Positions 37,481 through 49,067 of a DNA stretch of 64,000 nt are shown here, piece by piece. A program made the position numbers and the translations under genes. The first letter of the stretch is position 1. Each line of letters opens with the position of its first letter. The notes beneath the pieces are model-generated. The model made no database searches, was not told the origin of the DNA, and worked only from the letters and a program-made list of their open reading frames with translations. This DNA comes from Heterocephalus glaber (taxonomy: Eukaryota; Chordata; Mammalia; Rodentia; Bathyergidae). The DNA is taken from NCBI RefSeq assembly GCF_000247695.1, contig NW_004624743.1, positions 4,888,578-4,952,577 of the forward strand, written 5' to 3'.

Positions 37481-37571
37481 GAACCAAGAGAGATTATGTA
37501 AAGGTGCAAATTTCCAATGGTGAATGTTATTGTATTGTATAGCTAAATTGTACCAATAAAATTAACTAAAA

Positions 37572-37586
37572 AAGATACATTTTGAG
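37572..37586. repeat. Right TSD of the 5.3-kb L1
   Basis: aagatacattttgag, identical to 32227-32241, directly after the A-rich L1 tail. Confidence 0.9.
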
Positions 37587-38860
37587 TCTATGAAAGGTAC
37601 AGATGTGTGTGTACGTGTGTGTGTGGTCTATAGTTGAAACAGAAGAGAAGGAATCTGTTCAGTTTTTATTATCAAATTGTTTACTGAGACTTTTGTTTTA
37701 ACAGTCATCCAAATTGTGATATAGTAAATACGTGCCTATTTTCTTTTTCTGAGCACTTAAAACTACACAAAGGTATTTGATGGACCCTTTGCTGATGTTA
37801 CTAAGCATGTGTTATTAAATGCAAATTAACCTGCCCTCTGGCTCAGCCCTGTGCCCGCCACTTAGTGCGCAGAGCTGTGATGGAGACCCTGTGGGAAGAG
37901 TTGGGCACAGCTAGTGAATTCATGGGGATTCAGACTTTATTTACACTTCTCTGGGTCCTGCTGAACGATCCACATTGGTCAAGCAAAATTAGTCCCTGCC
38001 CTCGAATAGAGTGCATCACAGAATTTAGGACATCGGTGGGCGACAGATTTTAAAATGATGGAAACACTTCATAGTTGACAGGAAATCTTTTTTGTCATTC
38101 CAGCCTAAGGAGTTATTAGGCAATGAATTTGTTCAAGTTGTTCTTACTCAGATATAAAACATTCAGTCTATACTTCTTTACTCAAAGGATTGCTTATACT
38201 TTGCAACCACTAAAATTAAAACAAGTGCATGTGTATTTAAAACACACACTTTCTCATTCTACAACTATTTCATCGCATCCGTTAGAGAAATATGAATTAT
38301 TCTAAAATTGCAGAGAGTTATTATATTCTAAAGATTTGAAATTGTTTTAGTATAAAAGACTATCATGTATTTTTAAACAAGTTTATGAAAAAAATTGCCC
38401 CGTTTGACAGAATTTGTCTGGTGTATATCTTCTGGGGTTTTATTCTTCTTTTCCTACATCTTGTTACTGGTGGGCTTGTCTTGTGATTTTATTTGTACTT
38501 TTAATTAATGATATTTTACTGCTGCTTCTGGAGGCGTTTTAGGTAAGGAGGTGCTTTAATAATAAACATTGTAGAATGGATGTGCCATGGAGAAAGTCTC
38601 TCCCAGATTCAGCGTGGAGTTACAGAGCTGCGGGAATCACACTGTGTCCAGGACAGCTGTGGAGAAAGAACTGCCCAAACAATATTAATATTTTAGTCAG
38701 CCTTTCGGTCATTTTTTAGCACATGAGGATGACCACCAATGGTGAATGCTGTGCTGTGTATGATAAACACTATGAAAATTCATCGGCATGCAGCAAAGCA
38801 AAAACTGAAACCAACAAATTTAAATGGGTAAAGATGATTTTAGTCCCGGCTGCTTTAATA
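37587..38860. other. Unassigned intergenic sequence
   Basis: Includes a short TG-rich run at about 37604-37626. No recognised gene, repeat or RNA. Two small ORFs (37865-38053, 38123-38305) look random. Confidence 0.5.
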
Positions 38861-39895
38861 ACAGAGAGCCAGGCATCATTTAAGCTCAATTGAGCTGAAT
38901 CACCAGCAGGAGAAATGTAAGACGTATGGGGCCTGGGGAAAGTGAGGGAGGACCATCCATGATGGCTAATTGGCCTCAGCCAGGGAGGAGCAAGCTTTCT
39001 CTCATCTTCATGAAGAGAGGAAATTCTGCAATTGGAGAAGGGCAGCTAGGGAGGTTAGGCTACTCCCCTCCCATAGAGACCAGGAGATAAAGACCTGGGA
39101 TAGTTGCCCAGTGACTACTGCAAAGGAATGGCCCCAGGTGCTGGACAAATGCTGTCCATGTGGGACTAGTTAGAACCTCTAGAAGTATTTACACCTCAAA
39201 GGCACAGAGCAGGAGCATACAGTTTCTAGTGGTAAAGTCAATAGTTTAAGAAGAAAGGAGGTCAGCGCCTAATCTACCACCAGGAACAAATGTGTAGAAA
39301 GTGGGCCAGGTCTTCCTTGTATGTGCAAGCTGCAACCACTGCCCTGGTGGAGCTTGAGAGTAGAAGATGGTTAGGAAAGTCCTGGAGGAGCAGAAGCAGC
39401 CTGGTGGGGTGACAGTTGACGATGGGTACCAAGTTAGGTTTGGGTAAGAGCCCAACATTCATACTAGTCTGCTATGGCACAGAAGGCTGACTGCAGGTAG
39501 CAAGACGCTGTGCACTTCAGATTAGGGAGAAAGTTTTCCCCATAAAGACAAGGTAAGTATTTGAGAAGATGGGTATGCTTAAGCCGACTTAAACCTTACA
39601 CTGTGCACCTACGAGACTGCACAGGATTTAGACTTCAGGGTGTGAGGACCAGGGCGGGGACATAGTACCAGAACTCACCTCCGCTTTGCTTTCAAAATCA
39701 CCAAGTTCTGACTGTTCTTGAGATGGAAGTTCTCCTCCCACAGTCAGCACGAGAGTCCCTGCCAAGAACTCACTCAGGCAAATCACAAGTAGCTGCTGGC
39801 TGGGGCTGAGGAGGAGAGCACAGGAGCTGCTAGGTCTAAGCAAGGATAAAAATAATGAGCAAAGAAAGTGCACGGTACCATAGTGGTAGTTGGAG
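38861..39895. other. Less AT-rich unassigned segment
   Basis: Clearly richer in G/C than the flanks, with several short ORFs on both strands but no domain. It contains a consensus-like splice donor, aag|gtaagt, with the GT at 39553-39554. It could be a decayed LTR-element interior or a noncoding exon region; neither can be decided from sequence. Confidence 0.35.
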
Positions 39896-42085
39896 ACTAA
39901 ATAATGTAAAGCATTAGTGGTTTGGGTTCAACACATCCTCTTATTAAAAAGCCTTTCTTTCCTTGAGGGATCAGGCAACACACTAAATTACAGGGCCACA
40001 CACTCAATTATAGGGCCCCAAATACAAAGTGCTAGAATAAGACGTCTTTTACTTTTAGCATGCGGTTGAATGAAATTCTGCCCACAACCGTGAGTTTTAC
40101 CCATCCAAATGGTTGGGAATTAAGTACTTTTTAACTTGGATTTTATAACTTTATTATTTCAGAGCATTATTTTTGAATGTGTAGTTTTTAACATAGAGCT
40201 TTAAGTAATTATCTTTCTTCGTCGTCAGGTCGTGTGGTTTCATTGATCACCAACAACTGGAACATGCAGCAGGTCACTACAACTATAGTGAAATGGAATA
40301 AAAATTCCGTATTATTTTAGACCCATGAAGATTCTCATCAAAGTGTATGTAATTAGCACTGAAAAATATCTGAACAGGATTTATCTTATGGCAACAATTT
40401 AACTTTTCAAATCCTTCTTGAATTTATAGGGATTAACAAAATGTCTACTTAAGAAATGGATAATTAAAGATCATTTTCAATAAATAACAAAAAAGTCAGA
40501 AATTTTGCTGAGTACCTCATGTATATTAAGGAATGAAAGAGACAAAAATTTTATGTTATCTTGCATATTTTGATATAATATTATCAATACTGTCAACTAA
40601 GTGATGTTTTAACTTCGGGAATTAATTCAATGGTTCTCTGGCAAATTCATTTTGTTCCTGCTTGAATTGGAGACATTAGTTTAAAGAAATAATGTATAAT
40701 ACAGTGAAAATATGAATTTCGCAGGAAATAAATGAAGTAGAATACTACAAGAACACCTCTTACATAAATTGGGATAAAATTGTGAATCACTCAATAAAAT
40801 GCTAAGCTTAATAGTCATGAGTAGTATTAAAATAGGGAATTTCAATATATGTTAGTGAGATTTGTAATACAAATAAGAAATAGTGTATGGCTTCTAACAA
40901 AATTGAACAGTGTCATAAAGTCTTTCACCCTATTAGTGTCTTCAAGTCCCTGACAGCTTCACCTTAGTTTGACGGCTTTGTGCCAGTTCACTTGAAAATT
41001 TTGTTAGCTTTAATTAGATATTTTACTCCTAGGTAAACATAAAGATAATAAGAGTAAAGCTCATAAAAATAAAAGGCTGGGATATATAAATACTTATAAG
41101 TAAAATAATTCAAACGTTGTATTTAAAAGGTACTAATACCAAAAATAAGTTATTGGTTATCCATTTTAGACTATACTCCTATATAATAAAACATTACTGT
41201 GTAAATATTTAAACATAAAAAATTCAAATTACTGAACTCAAGTTCAGAATATGTTTTAAAAAATTCAATATCTGGGTAATTATGAAGCTGAGTGGTAAAT
41301 TATAATTTAGAATTCTAAGTAAATCCTACAGAAAAATCTTAATATTTTATTTTGAAGGTAAAGAAATAAAATTGGCTTCACACAAGAGTCTGTGTATTTG
41401 ATGGACGTTGTACTCTGTCATTCCCCCGGTGACACATACAGTCCTTAAGGCCACCACTTCCTAAAATCACGACTCACCTTGTCAGGCACACCTGGGCTTG
41501 TCTGACAACTGTGACTTTCACTAGTTGGGCACTTTTATTTTTTTGAAGCTTGAAATTATTAATTCAGTCAATATTTCAATAGTAATTACTATGTGTCTTT
41601 CCTTTTGTAGGTTCATCACTTTCTTAAGCATGAACTTAGAAGTAAGTTGATTGAAAATACTAAACTTTGGTCTTCATAAGTACCTGGATGTCTCATAGTA
41701 AAAATTCATATTTAGTAACATGATGTTAGTGGTAAGTTAGCGAGACTTAAGCAAATATAAATTTTTCCTCTTGGCACATACTCAATTTGTGTCAAAGAAA
41801 TAAGTCAATAAATATCAACTCAGAAACCTTTATACAATTACTGGTGGTGATGGTGTGAAAAATACTCACTAGAAGCTTATGAAAATGTCAAGTCACAGAG
41901 CAAATGATTAAATCAGGAAAAGATGTTTACTTACAAAAATAATGAGAATAGCTACAGTAACTTAGAAATCATACTGTTATGGCGGTGTTACATTTAAGCA
42001 GAAAGGTAATTTTATTTTTTTTTGTTTATAAATAAATCTGAATCAAGACTATAGATTTTCTGATTTAATAAAGAATGATTAAGTT
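39896..42085. other. Repeat-poor AT-rich intergenic sequence
   Basis: No repeat, gene or RNA recognised. Unusual in this window for lacking L1 or LTR landmarks. Confidence 0.5.
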
Positions 42086-42176
42086 TCTTTCCTCTTTCTC
42101 TTTTTCTCTTTCTGGTTCTGGCATCAAGCCCAGGACCTGAACATTTAAGTTATATACCACTAAATTATATCCCTGT
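42086..42176 (-). mobile_element. Old ID-type SINE, antisense
   Basis: On the plus strand: a T/C-rich run (the tail in reverse, 42086-42112), then 'tctggttctggcatcaagcccaggacct' (42111-42138), the reverse of the B-box end, and 'accactaaattatatccctg' (42156-42175), the reverse of the A-box start. It is diverged and slightly shortened between the boxes. Confidence 0.7.
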
Positions 42177-45109
42177 GTCTAGGATTCTTCAGTGTTTATG
42201 TGATCATATAAAAATCCTACTTAGTACATAGTCTAGAATAATTAATACATAGAGTTAATGCAATTAATGTGTATTAAGACATCTAAGTAGTTCTATTCGT
42301 TTAACTTCAAAGATTTGCAAATCTTTGTATTTTTGAAGTAACATGACACAGGAGGTTTTATGACATACTGAAGAGTGTATTATAGGCTGGCTTTTTCATC
42401 AAATTCTGGCTGTGTCATCTCCTTCTCTAAGTAATGTATACTTATATGTAAGGTATCATTGGAACCGAGAATAGTACATATGGAGAGAAGTATAGATTGC
42501 CTGAAAGGCGTTTATGAAAAAAGCTCTAAAAGTTAATTGATCAAAAAGAGCATATGTACAATATGTAATGTGAATATATAATAAACAAATTTAAGTACAA
42601 ATTTATGTAACATGCCTTCTATTTACCTCATATATAGTATTATATCAAGTTACGTATGTTGTACAGTTAATTAGAAAAGCTATACGAACACCTTCAAATT
42701 AAATACAAGCAGAGGTATCTAACTGCTGAAGGATGTGTAAGTAGACACTAACATTATATTCAACAATGCATACCAAGTTATACTTGCCTAAGAATATCTT
42801 TCATTATATAACACTATACTAAAAAGACTGAAGAATATAAATTTATAGTTAAAGGGATAGCTCTCTTATTAATTACAATTGTGAGTATTTGAATAATTAT
42901 GTTAGTGCAAAACCAAATAAAATAGTAAAATCGAATTATTGGAAGATATGTTTTATGTGATCCCTTTTATTATTAACAAACTTTAGAACTCCTGGTCCAG
43001 GATAATACTTAGATATATTATATTCATGTTTAAAAATCCATGAAATGTGGACTCTGGAAAATTTTATGTGACTTACATATTATCTACATAATAAAACTTG
43101 CTGTATATATTATTTAGTTTTTGATATTAGTTTTAGTTGTCTTAAGTTTCATAAAGCAGTATGCAGATTTATATTATTTTAAGTATGAATATTAAAACTT
43201 TAATGTTCTATTTTTCAATATTTTTATCTTATTATTTCTATCCTTCAAGTTAAAGTTCTCAAATCAATTCATATATGAGATTTGTGCTCAGTTGTTCACA
43301 ATCTGAGATCAAATTGCTATTTCTCTCATGACACATATCCCTTCTGATAGGAAAAGTATTTCAACAAGAGCAAATATTAAGAATACTAAGGAGGATGGTG
43401 GTTATGAGTACAGAGTTCTAATAATAGAATCATTGTCCTGTTCCATTTCTTTCCATAGATGGTAAAATATAGAAGGTTAGATAATACAACCTTCTTTTTC
43501 TACAGTGTAATGCTTGATAGAATTCAGAAATATGTTTGTTAAATGCAAAAACCAAATAATAGCAATATAAATATACTTTTTTCATAATCTAGGCAGTGGA
43601 TTATCTTATACCTTAGAGTCCTTAGCAAGGTCACAATTTCACCAATGGTAGCCAATGATAATTCCTACTTTTCCAGTAACATTCTGAATTGATTTTCTGA
43701 AAACTTCCAGAAAGTTTCTAAATTATGAGAATATTATCTTTATTTTTTATGTTGCTAAATTGGCACCACTAGAACAGGCTGAATTTGGCAAACAAAAATA
43801 CTTTAGATACAGTATCTGCATTGTTAATTGTAAAGTTGAATTAGCAATATATTAAAATATTAGAACATTATCAAAAAGACTTTAGTATAGAAAAATAAAT
43901 ATTTATTATGAAATACTACTATAAAATATTTTTAATTATGAAGATTAAAGGAGAAGAAAAATATATAATATCTTCATGGATTTTAAAATATTATATGAGT
44001 AAAATTAATGTGCTTCTAAAATTTAAAAAATAATGTCCAACTAGGATTTGAAAGGATAAATTTTAAAACAGAGACAGAATACCTCATATATCAGCTCAAT
44101 ATGTTGTCAAAGATCTTTAAATTCATTTTAAATGAACAGATAGTACACAATTATTCATGTATTTCCAATATTATTTTGCATAACTTTGGAAGTTTATCTA
44201 ATATAATTGGACATAAAAATAAACATGTTAAGTATTGAAAAGAGATAGAAAGTAATCTCAAATTATATACATTATAATATACTACTTGGAAAACTAAAAA
44301 AAAAAGCAACTGCAATATTTTAGAACTAGGAAGATAGTTTAGTGAGCTGCTCTACCAAAAACATAAACACACCCTGATTTTCTGATTACAGGGATAACAA
44401 ATTACATACTACCAGAGAAAATTATTCCACTTATGATAATGCTGTAGAAAAATCAGTTCAAATAATCTAGTGTCATGCATGTAAATAATTTCAGATCTCT
44501 GAATACACGTGAGTGTATAGTCAAGAAAACCAAAGTCTATCGAGAAAAATTCAGGCAGCTTCTTGTCAGTCTAAAACATCAAGTGACTTATAAGTGAGCA
44601 TGGCATGTCAGTCTTTAAGGGGAAAACCGTGTCCCACAAGGGGAGAGCAGACATAGACCAACATGCACAGGTATGATTAGGGAGCGACACATTCTGTAAG
44701 AGTGCATTTTCTAGATGATGAAATTTGTAATGTTGATGCTACATACACCACACGACATTCAGAAAATGCTTATTGTGCCCCACTTTGCTTCCTGACAGTG
44801 TAGAACAACAAATATGGCATCATTTTCAATTTCATGAAGTTGGCAATCCAGAGTTGAGGATATGAACTTCACCATAGGCAAACCATAACACCAGAAATTA
44901 TAATGAAACTTTATATTTTAACACTTTAGCAGTAGAAAAATAATTTTAGTGGTGGGGTAAGTCGACAAAGTCTGCAAACTGGTATAGGAAATGCAGAATT
45001 GAGATTTAACGTTTGATTAGCACAGTGTGGAAGAGTTTTTCCCTTAAATAAATTTATCTTAATCATGATAGTCATGTTTTCCCACACAATTCAATATGAT
45101 CTAAAGTAT
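42177..45109. other. Repeat-poor, very AT-rich intergenic sequence
   Basis: No open frame, repeat or RNA recognised with confidence. A faint tRNA-SINE-like string at 44325-44400 was rejected. Confidence 0.5.
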
Positions 45110-45300
45110 TTTAATATCTTATATGTAAATAAGGAGAGATATATTTAGAAAATATAAACATGAAAAGCAGAGTAGTCCTATACTTTTTTAATATTAAAAA
45201 TATATGTATCAGTTCCTCATAATGAATGTAATCATTATGTATTGGAATTATATACTAATAAAAATAACAAACAAGAAAACAAAAAATAATTATCTATTTA
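45110..45300 (+). mobile_element. Fragment of older-type L1 3' UTR
   Basis: 'tatgtatcagttcctcataatgaatgtaatcattatgtattg' spans about 45203-45244 and aligns with the 3' end of the L1 at 2812-3764 ('tgtatctgttccctacaatgaatttaatcattatttactg'). The downstream A-rich stretch is consistent with a tail. Very short; boundaries approximate. Confidence 0.5.
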
Positions 45301-45596
45301 GCTCTCCTATAGACTGTTTTGCAAATTCTCATAGCCTTTCTTTTTATAATGCATCTTACACATTTCAATTTGTCTTTCTTTGAGAAAATAAAAATATTTA
45401 TTGTGAAGAAATTATCAAGTAGAGTATATCACAATATCAGATACTACTTACAACAAATAATCATAGTGCTCCCTTAAGTGAGTAACTGGAAAAATATTAT
45501 TCTACTTCAAAAAAGTAATTTTGAAGTAGGTGGTTTTATTTCCACTCTGGAGCAAAGAAATGTAAAGCTTAAATAGATTAAGTGCCTTCCAAAATA

Positions 45597-45769
45597 CAGT
45601 GGTGCCTCGGTTCATGAATGCTTCTTTTTGGGAACAATTAGATTGCAAACATAAGCACTGAGCAAAACTTTGCTTCAGTTTGCTCACTCCACATTGAGTG
45701 ATGAACATGAACTTGGCATCTGCCCTAGAATCATGAAGCAAATTAAGTTCATGAACCGAGGCACCACTA
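45597..45769. mobile_element. Tigger-type MITE with near-perfect terminal inverted repeats
   Basis: 173 bp flanked by TA on both sides (45595-45596, 45770-45771). The ends are inverted copies: agtggtgcctcggttcatga at 45598-45617 matches the reverse complement at the right end (45749-45768). The outermost base differs (c on the left; a instead of g on the right). Inner sequence is A/T-rich and noncoding. TA duplication and a cagtggtgcctcggtt end fit the Tc1/mariner-pogo (Tigger) group. It needed transposase in trans. The transcript would fold into an imperfect hairpin. Confidence 0.88.
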
Positions 45770-45820
45770 TACTGTATTAGCGGTAGAACTTAATTGTGGA
45801 ATTTAATTTAAAAAGTGCTT

Positions 45821-45898
45821 CGGCTGGGGATTTAGCTCAGTGGTGCTGTGCCTGCCTCGCAAGCAAAAGGTCCTGAGTTCGATCTCCAGTACCTGAAA
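45821..45898 (+). mobile_element. ID-type SINE with 10-bp TSD
   Basis: A box tagctcagtgg at 45833-45843 and B box gagttcgatct near 45876-45886, ending in a short A-run. The TSD aaaagtgctt is at 45811-45820 and 45899-45908. Close to the SINEs at 48.7 and 50.5 kb, so relatively young. It inserted about 50 bp from the MITE. Confidence 0.93.
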
Positions 45899-45908
45899 AA
45901 AAGTGCTT

Positions 45909-46984
45909 GCATTTTATAAAGGTGTTTAGCTAATAACTTTTGTTTACTGTATGAAATAATAAAGGGTTGTTTTGATATTTCATTGTTATTTTATTGATTT
46001 TTTTACCAAACATGTGGTGTAGAAAAATTCCTCATACTAAAACCCACTCCTTGTTTCCCTCTGATGCTACACTTTGCACATATAAAAGATACAGAAATAT
46101 TCATTGTTTCTGTGTGATATTTTTATCACAAGTTCTATAGTTCAATTCAACGTAACTATAATTCAGTGTGTAATTTTCAGAAGGCTTAAGGATATGATGT
46201 TTTCTAAAATTCTATAATAACATAATACCTTAAATTAAAGTGACAATAGGTTGAAGAAAAGTAATTGTCTAAGAGCGGGAGTATAAATCTAGTTGTGTGT
46301 AATGACAGCCAGGTGTTACCAATTTTGTATTACTTGTTAGAACTCAGATCCTTACAAAGCCATAGGGGATGTATATTTCAGTAGCTGCTATAATATAATA
46401 ATCCTTCTAAAAAACCCTTGACAGGTGTCCAGATAAACTGATTGAACACTTCCAATGAGAAGAAACTCATCACTTTGTAGGGCATCCTGTTCCATTTCAA
46501 AAGGTCTTAGCAGCTGAACTTAATTTTTCATAACCCTCAGTCTATTGTAGATTTTATAACCATAATTAAAAGAATTATAAATTACTTCTGGAAACTCAGC
46601 CATAAGAATGTACTGTACCAGTTTACCCCTATTCTTGCTGGTTTTGTATGCTGACTGAGTCAGGTGATATTTAATACACAGCCCTAGCATTTTGATCCCA
46701 TGTGTCTTTCCTAAATATGCATGTGATGCCTAACAGCAGACAGCACTTTAATAAGAGTAGTGCAGTCAACGTCTCATTGGTCACTAGCCTGTAAAATGAG
46801 GATTTCTTAGAGATAGCCCCAAAACAACAAACTCAAAAACACGAACAGTAGTGGTATTTGAAATGTCTTCCACAGACTGGCACCAATGTGTTGTTTGTAA
46901 CTTTTGAACAAGAAAATTAAAGGTGCACCCTAAAGTGTAAAATGTTACAGCCTGAAGACAGAAAATGAACGTCAGAAACATAGA
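45909..46984. other. Mostly unassigned; possible ancient repeat at 46430-46600
   Basis: 46440-46540 ('gaagaaactcatcactttgtagggcatcctgttccattt' spans 46460-46498) faintly resembles an old mammalian interspersed repeat with the order 'actcactacct..cagcccattccatt'. No gene recognised. The minus-strand ORF at 46784-46981 is unremarkable. Confidence 0.35.
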
Positions 46985-47109
46985 TGTATGAAATTATCCC
47001 AGAGAAAATTTAAAATAATTATAATCAACATGTCAAGTGCTCACATAATGGAAGGACAGGTGAGTAATGTAACATAGAGATAGAAAATCTAAGAAAGACT
47101 CAAAAATCA

Positions 47110-47527
47110 ATGGTGCTGCCTCAGTTGTTTATACGCAAGACCCACAAGTTAAAGGAGGAAAGGTTTGCTTTTGGCTCACGGGTTGTAGCAGTTTCAGTCC
47201 ATTGTCGGTAGGCTCAAAGGCAGGGAGGCATCACAGAGGCACATCGCTGAGGAGAAACAGTCCATAGTAGAGCAGGCAGGAGGAAGTGAAGCAGCAGGCT
47301 GCCTTCTGTCTTTGCTGTTGTATTCCATCCAAGCTATGTGCCTGTTGCTTGGTGCCACTCACACCCAGGGAGAGGCTTCCATTATCCACACTCAGAGCTA
47401 TGCTAAACCCGTTTAGTTATCAGACATCCTTAATTCATATTCACACACCCCAAATCTAGCCACCTCCAAGAACCCTACCCATGAGTGCATGAGGCTTTGG
47501 GGAACATCTAGATACAAGCCATAACAG
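47110..47527 (-). mobile_element. MaLR solo LTR nested in the L1 ORF1
   Basis: On the plus strand it shows the antisense MaLR pattern: 'ggaaaggtttgcttttggctcacgggttgtagcagtttcagtcc' (47158-47201), 'ggcagggaggca', 'gagcaggcaggaggaagtgaag', and 'acaagccataaca' at the end (47514-47526). L1 ORF1 sequence is recognisable on both sides, so the LTR inserted into the L1 and then lost its interior by LTR-LTR recombination. No exact 5-bp TSD could be assigned. Confidence 0.75.
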
Positions 47528-47855
47528 ATGTAATTCGAAAATCACTATTATGAAAAGTGAAGAATGCCTTTGATAGCCTCAGTAGACTGGACATGATTAA
47601 AGAAAGAATGAAATGTATGGAATATCAAGAACACCTCAAATTCTGAAATGCAAAGAGAAAAAAAAACAAAACAGATTTTATCAAAGAACTGTGAGACAAT
47701 TGCAAAAGGTGTAACATACAACGGGAATGTTAGAAAGATGAAGAGAAAATGGAGCAGAAGAATATTTGAAGTAAATTTTTGAGAATTTATCAAAATTGAT
47801 GGCAAGATCCAAACCATTGATCAATGAAACTCAGTAAGCACACACACATATGAAT

Positions 47856-47879
47856 AACACACACACACACACACACACA
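47856..47879. repeat. (AC)n microsatellite
   Basis: About 12 uninterrupted AC units inside the fossil L1 ORF1. Likely length-polymorphic. Confidence 0.95.
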
Positions 47880-48339
47880 AATACCAAAAGTCATATAATC
47901 TTCAAATTATAGAAAATCAAAGAGAATAAAACTTGTGAAAGAAATCAAGAAAGAGCATCTTACATTCAGATGCAAGGGTATAATGATTACATTAGACTTC
48001 TTGGCAAAAATGTAAAAAAATGAGATTGAAATAAAATATTTAAATTATAAAAAGAGAAAACATGACCAACATAAAATACATGTCTCAGATCAATTTTTCT
48101 TTTAAAATAAGGAAAGTAAGGGATTCATCAAACAAAAATTGTAAAACTTCATCAGTGGTGGAACTTACTCTGAAGAAATATTGAATCTTGAAACCTAGCA
48201 TATCAATTTATTCATTGTAAGAGTATTTGAAAGACTGATATTATACTATCATTTAAAATTTCACCTTCAAAATATAAGAATATTGAGACAATGAATGCAT
48301 ATTAATATCATAGCCATTATAAACATAATGTAATGGAGA

Positions 48340-48695
48340 AACATTTATTCAATGATGCTATGAGCAAGTTGTTTGAGTTTTGTATATTTGCATAGTTTCC
48401 AAGACTTTTCTCTTTATTGATTTCTAGTTTTATTGCTTTGAGGGTACGAAAGATACTTAATGTTATGTCAGATTTTAGAAATTTGAGGAGACTTGTTTTG
48501 TGGTCTCTCATATGTCTATCCTGAGTAATGTTCCATGTGTTGTTGAAAATACATTTTCTGCAGTTGTTGGACAGAATAGTCTTTCGATGTCTGTTAGGTC
48601 CATTTGGTCTACTGTGCACTTTAAGTCAACCATGTTGATTTGCTGTTTAGGTGTTTTATCCTTTAATAAAAACATTGGTCAAGTTAATATTCCTT
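48340..48695 (-). mobile_element. Ancient L1 ORF2 fragment, antisense
   Basis: Antisense of the ORF2 region: 'ttgatttctagttttattgctttgagggtacg' (48417-48448), 'gacttgttttgtggtctctcatatgtctatcctgagtaatgttccatgtg' (48490-48539), 'gtctgttaggtccatttggtctactgtgc' (48589-48617). It points opposite to the ORF1 piece just upstream and has no 3' end, so it is a separate fragment or the result of a later rearrangement. The ID SINE at 48712 lies just beyond. Confidence 0.75.
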
Positions 48696-48711
48696 TTAAG
48701 AGTTTGGATTA

Positions 48712-48788
48712 GGCTGGGGATTTAGCTCAGTGGTTCTGCTGCCTGCCTTGCAAGCACAAGGTCCCGAGTTTGATCCCCAGTACCAAAA
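48712..48788 (+). mobile_element. ID-type SINE with 14-bp TSD
   Basis: 'ggctggggatttagctcagtgg' spans 48712-48733 (A box) and 'gagtttgatccccag' carries the B box (48766-48780), with a short A tail. The perfect TSD aagagtttggatta is at 48698-48711 and 48789-48802. The best-preserved SINE in the window. Confidence 0.95.
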
Positions 48789-48802
48789 AAGAGTTTGGAT
48801 TA

Positions 48803-49067
48803 TCTTCTAATATAATTATCCTCTTCTAAAAAAATTTAAAACTATTACAGAAGTAAATAGCCTGAGAAACATTACAGAAGTCAGTATAGTAAACACCAAG
48901 ACAAGTACACAAAATAGCATTGTGATGGTCAAGCTTTGTGCTTGAAGTATTAGCTAATACATTCAGGCACAAATATGAAAAATGAGAAATAAAATTTCAG
49001 CTGTTTCACAGAAAACAGAACAGGCTAAATATACTAAAATCAAGATTAATATGAGAGCTATGTGGTT
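48803..49067. other. Unassigned spacer
   Basis: No recognisable feature. A short internal repetition ('attacagaagt' at 48844 and 48871) is seen. Confidence 0.5.

Larger units (their letters stand above)
32242..37571 (+). mobile_element. Near-full-length L1 (5.3 kb), degenerate
   Basis: The most complete L1 in the window. Order: short GC-rich 5' UTR remnant (32242-32373), ORF1 (32374-33422), ORF2 (about 33470-37271), and a 3' UTR with a G-rich polypurine tract (37272-37571) ending 'accaataaaattaactaaaaa'. A 15-bp TSD flanks it. The 5' UTR is truncated, so no promoter is expected. Both ORFs carry stops and frameshifts, so it is immobile, but it is the best local reference for the other L1 copies. 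Confidence 0.92.
46985..48330 (+). mobile_element. Ancient L1 (L1M-type) ORF1 region, split by an LTR
   Basis: 46990-47105 matches L1M ORF1 ('atcaacatgtcaagtgctcacataatgga' at 47024-47052, 'taagaaagactcaaaaatc' at 47091-47109). The same ORF1 continues after the LTR with 'gaatgcctttgatagcctcagtagactggacatg' (47562-47595), 'caaagaactgtgagacaattgcaaaaggtgtaacatac' (47682-47719), 'atcttcaaattatagaaaatcaaagagaataaaac' (47898-47932) and 'agacttcttggca' near 47994. It is reading-frame dead. An AC microsatellite has expanded within it. Confidence 0.75.

Noticed and set aside
44325..44400. Possible tRNA-derived SINE ('aagatagtttagtgagctgctc')
   Set aside because: A-box-like only, no B box in register, no tail or TSD.
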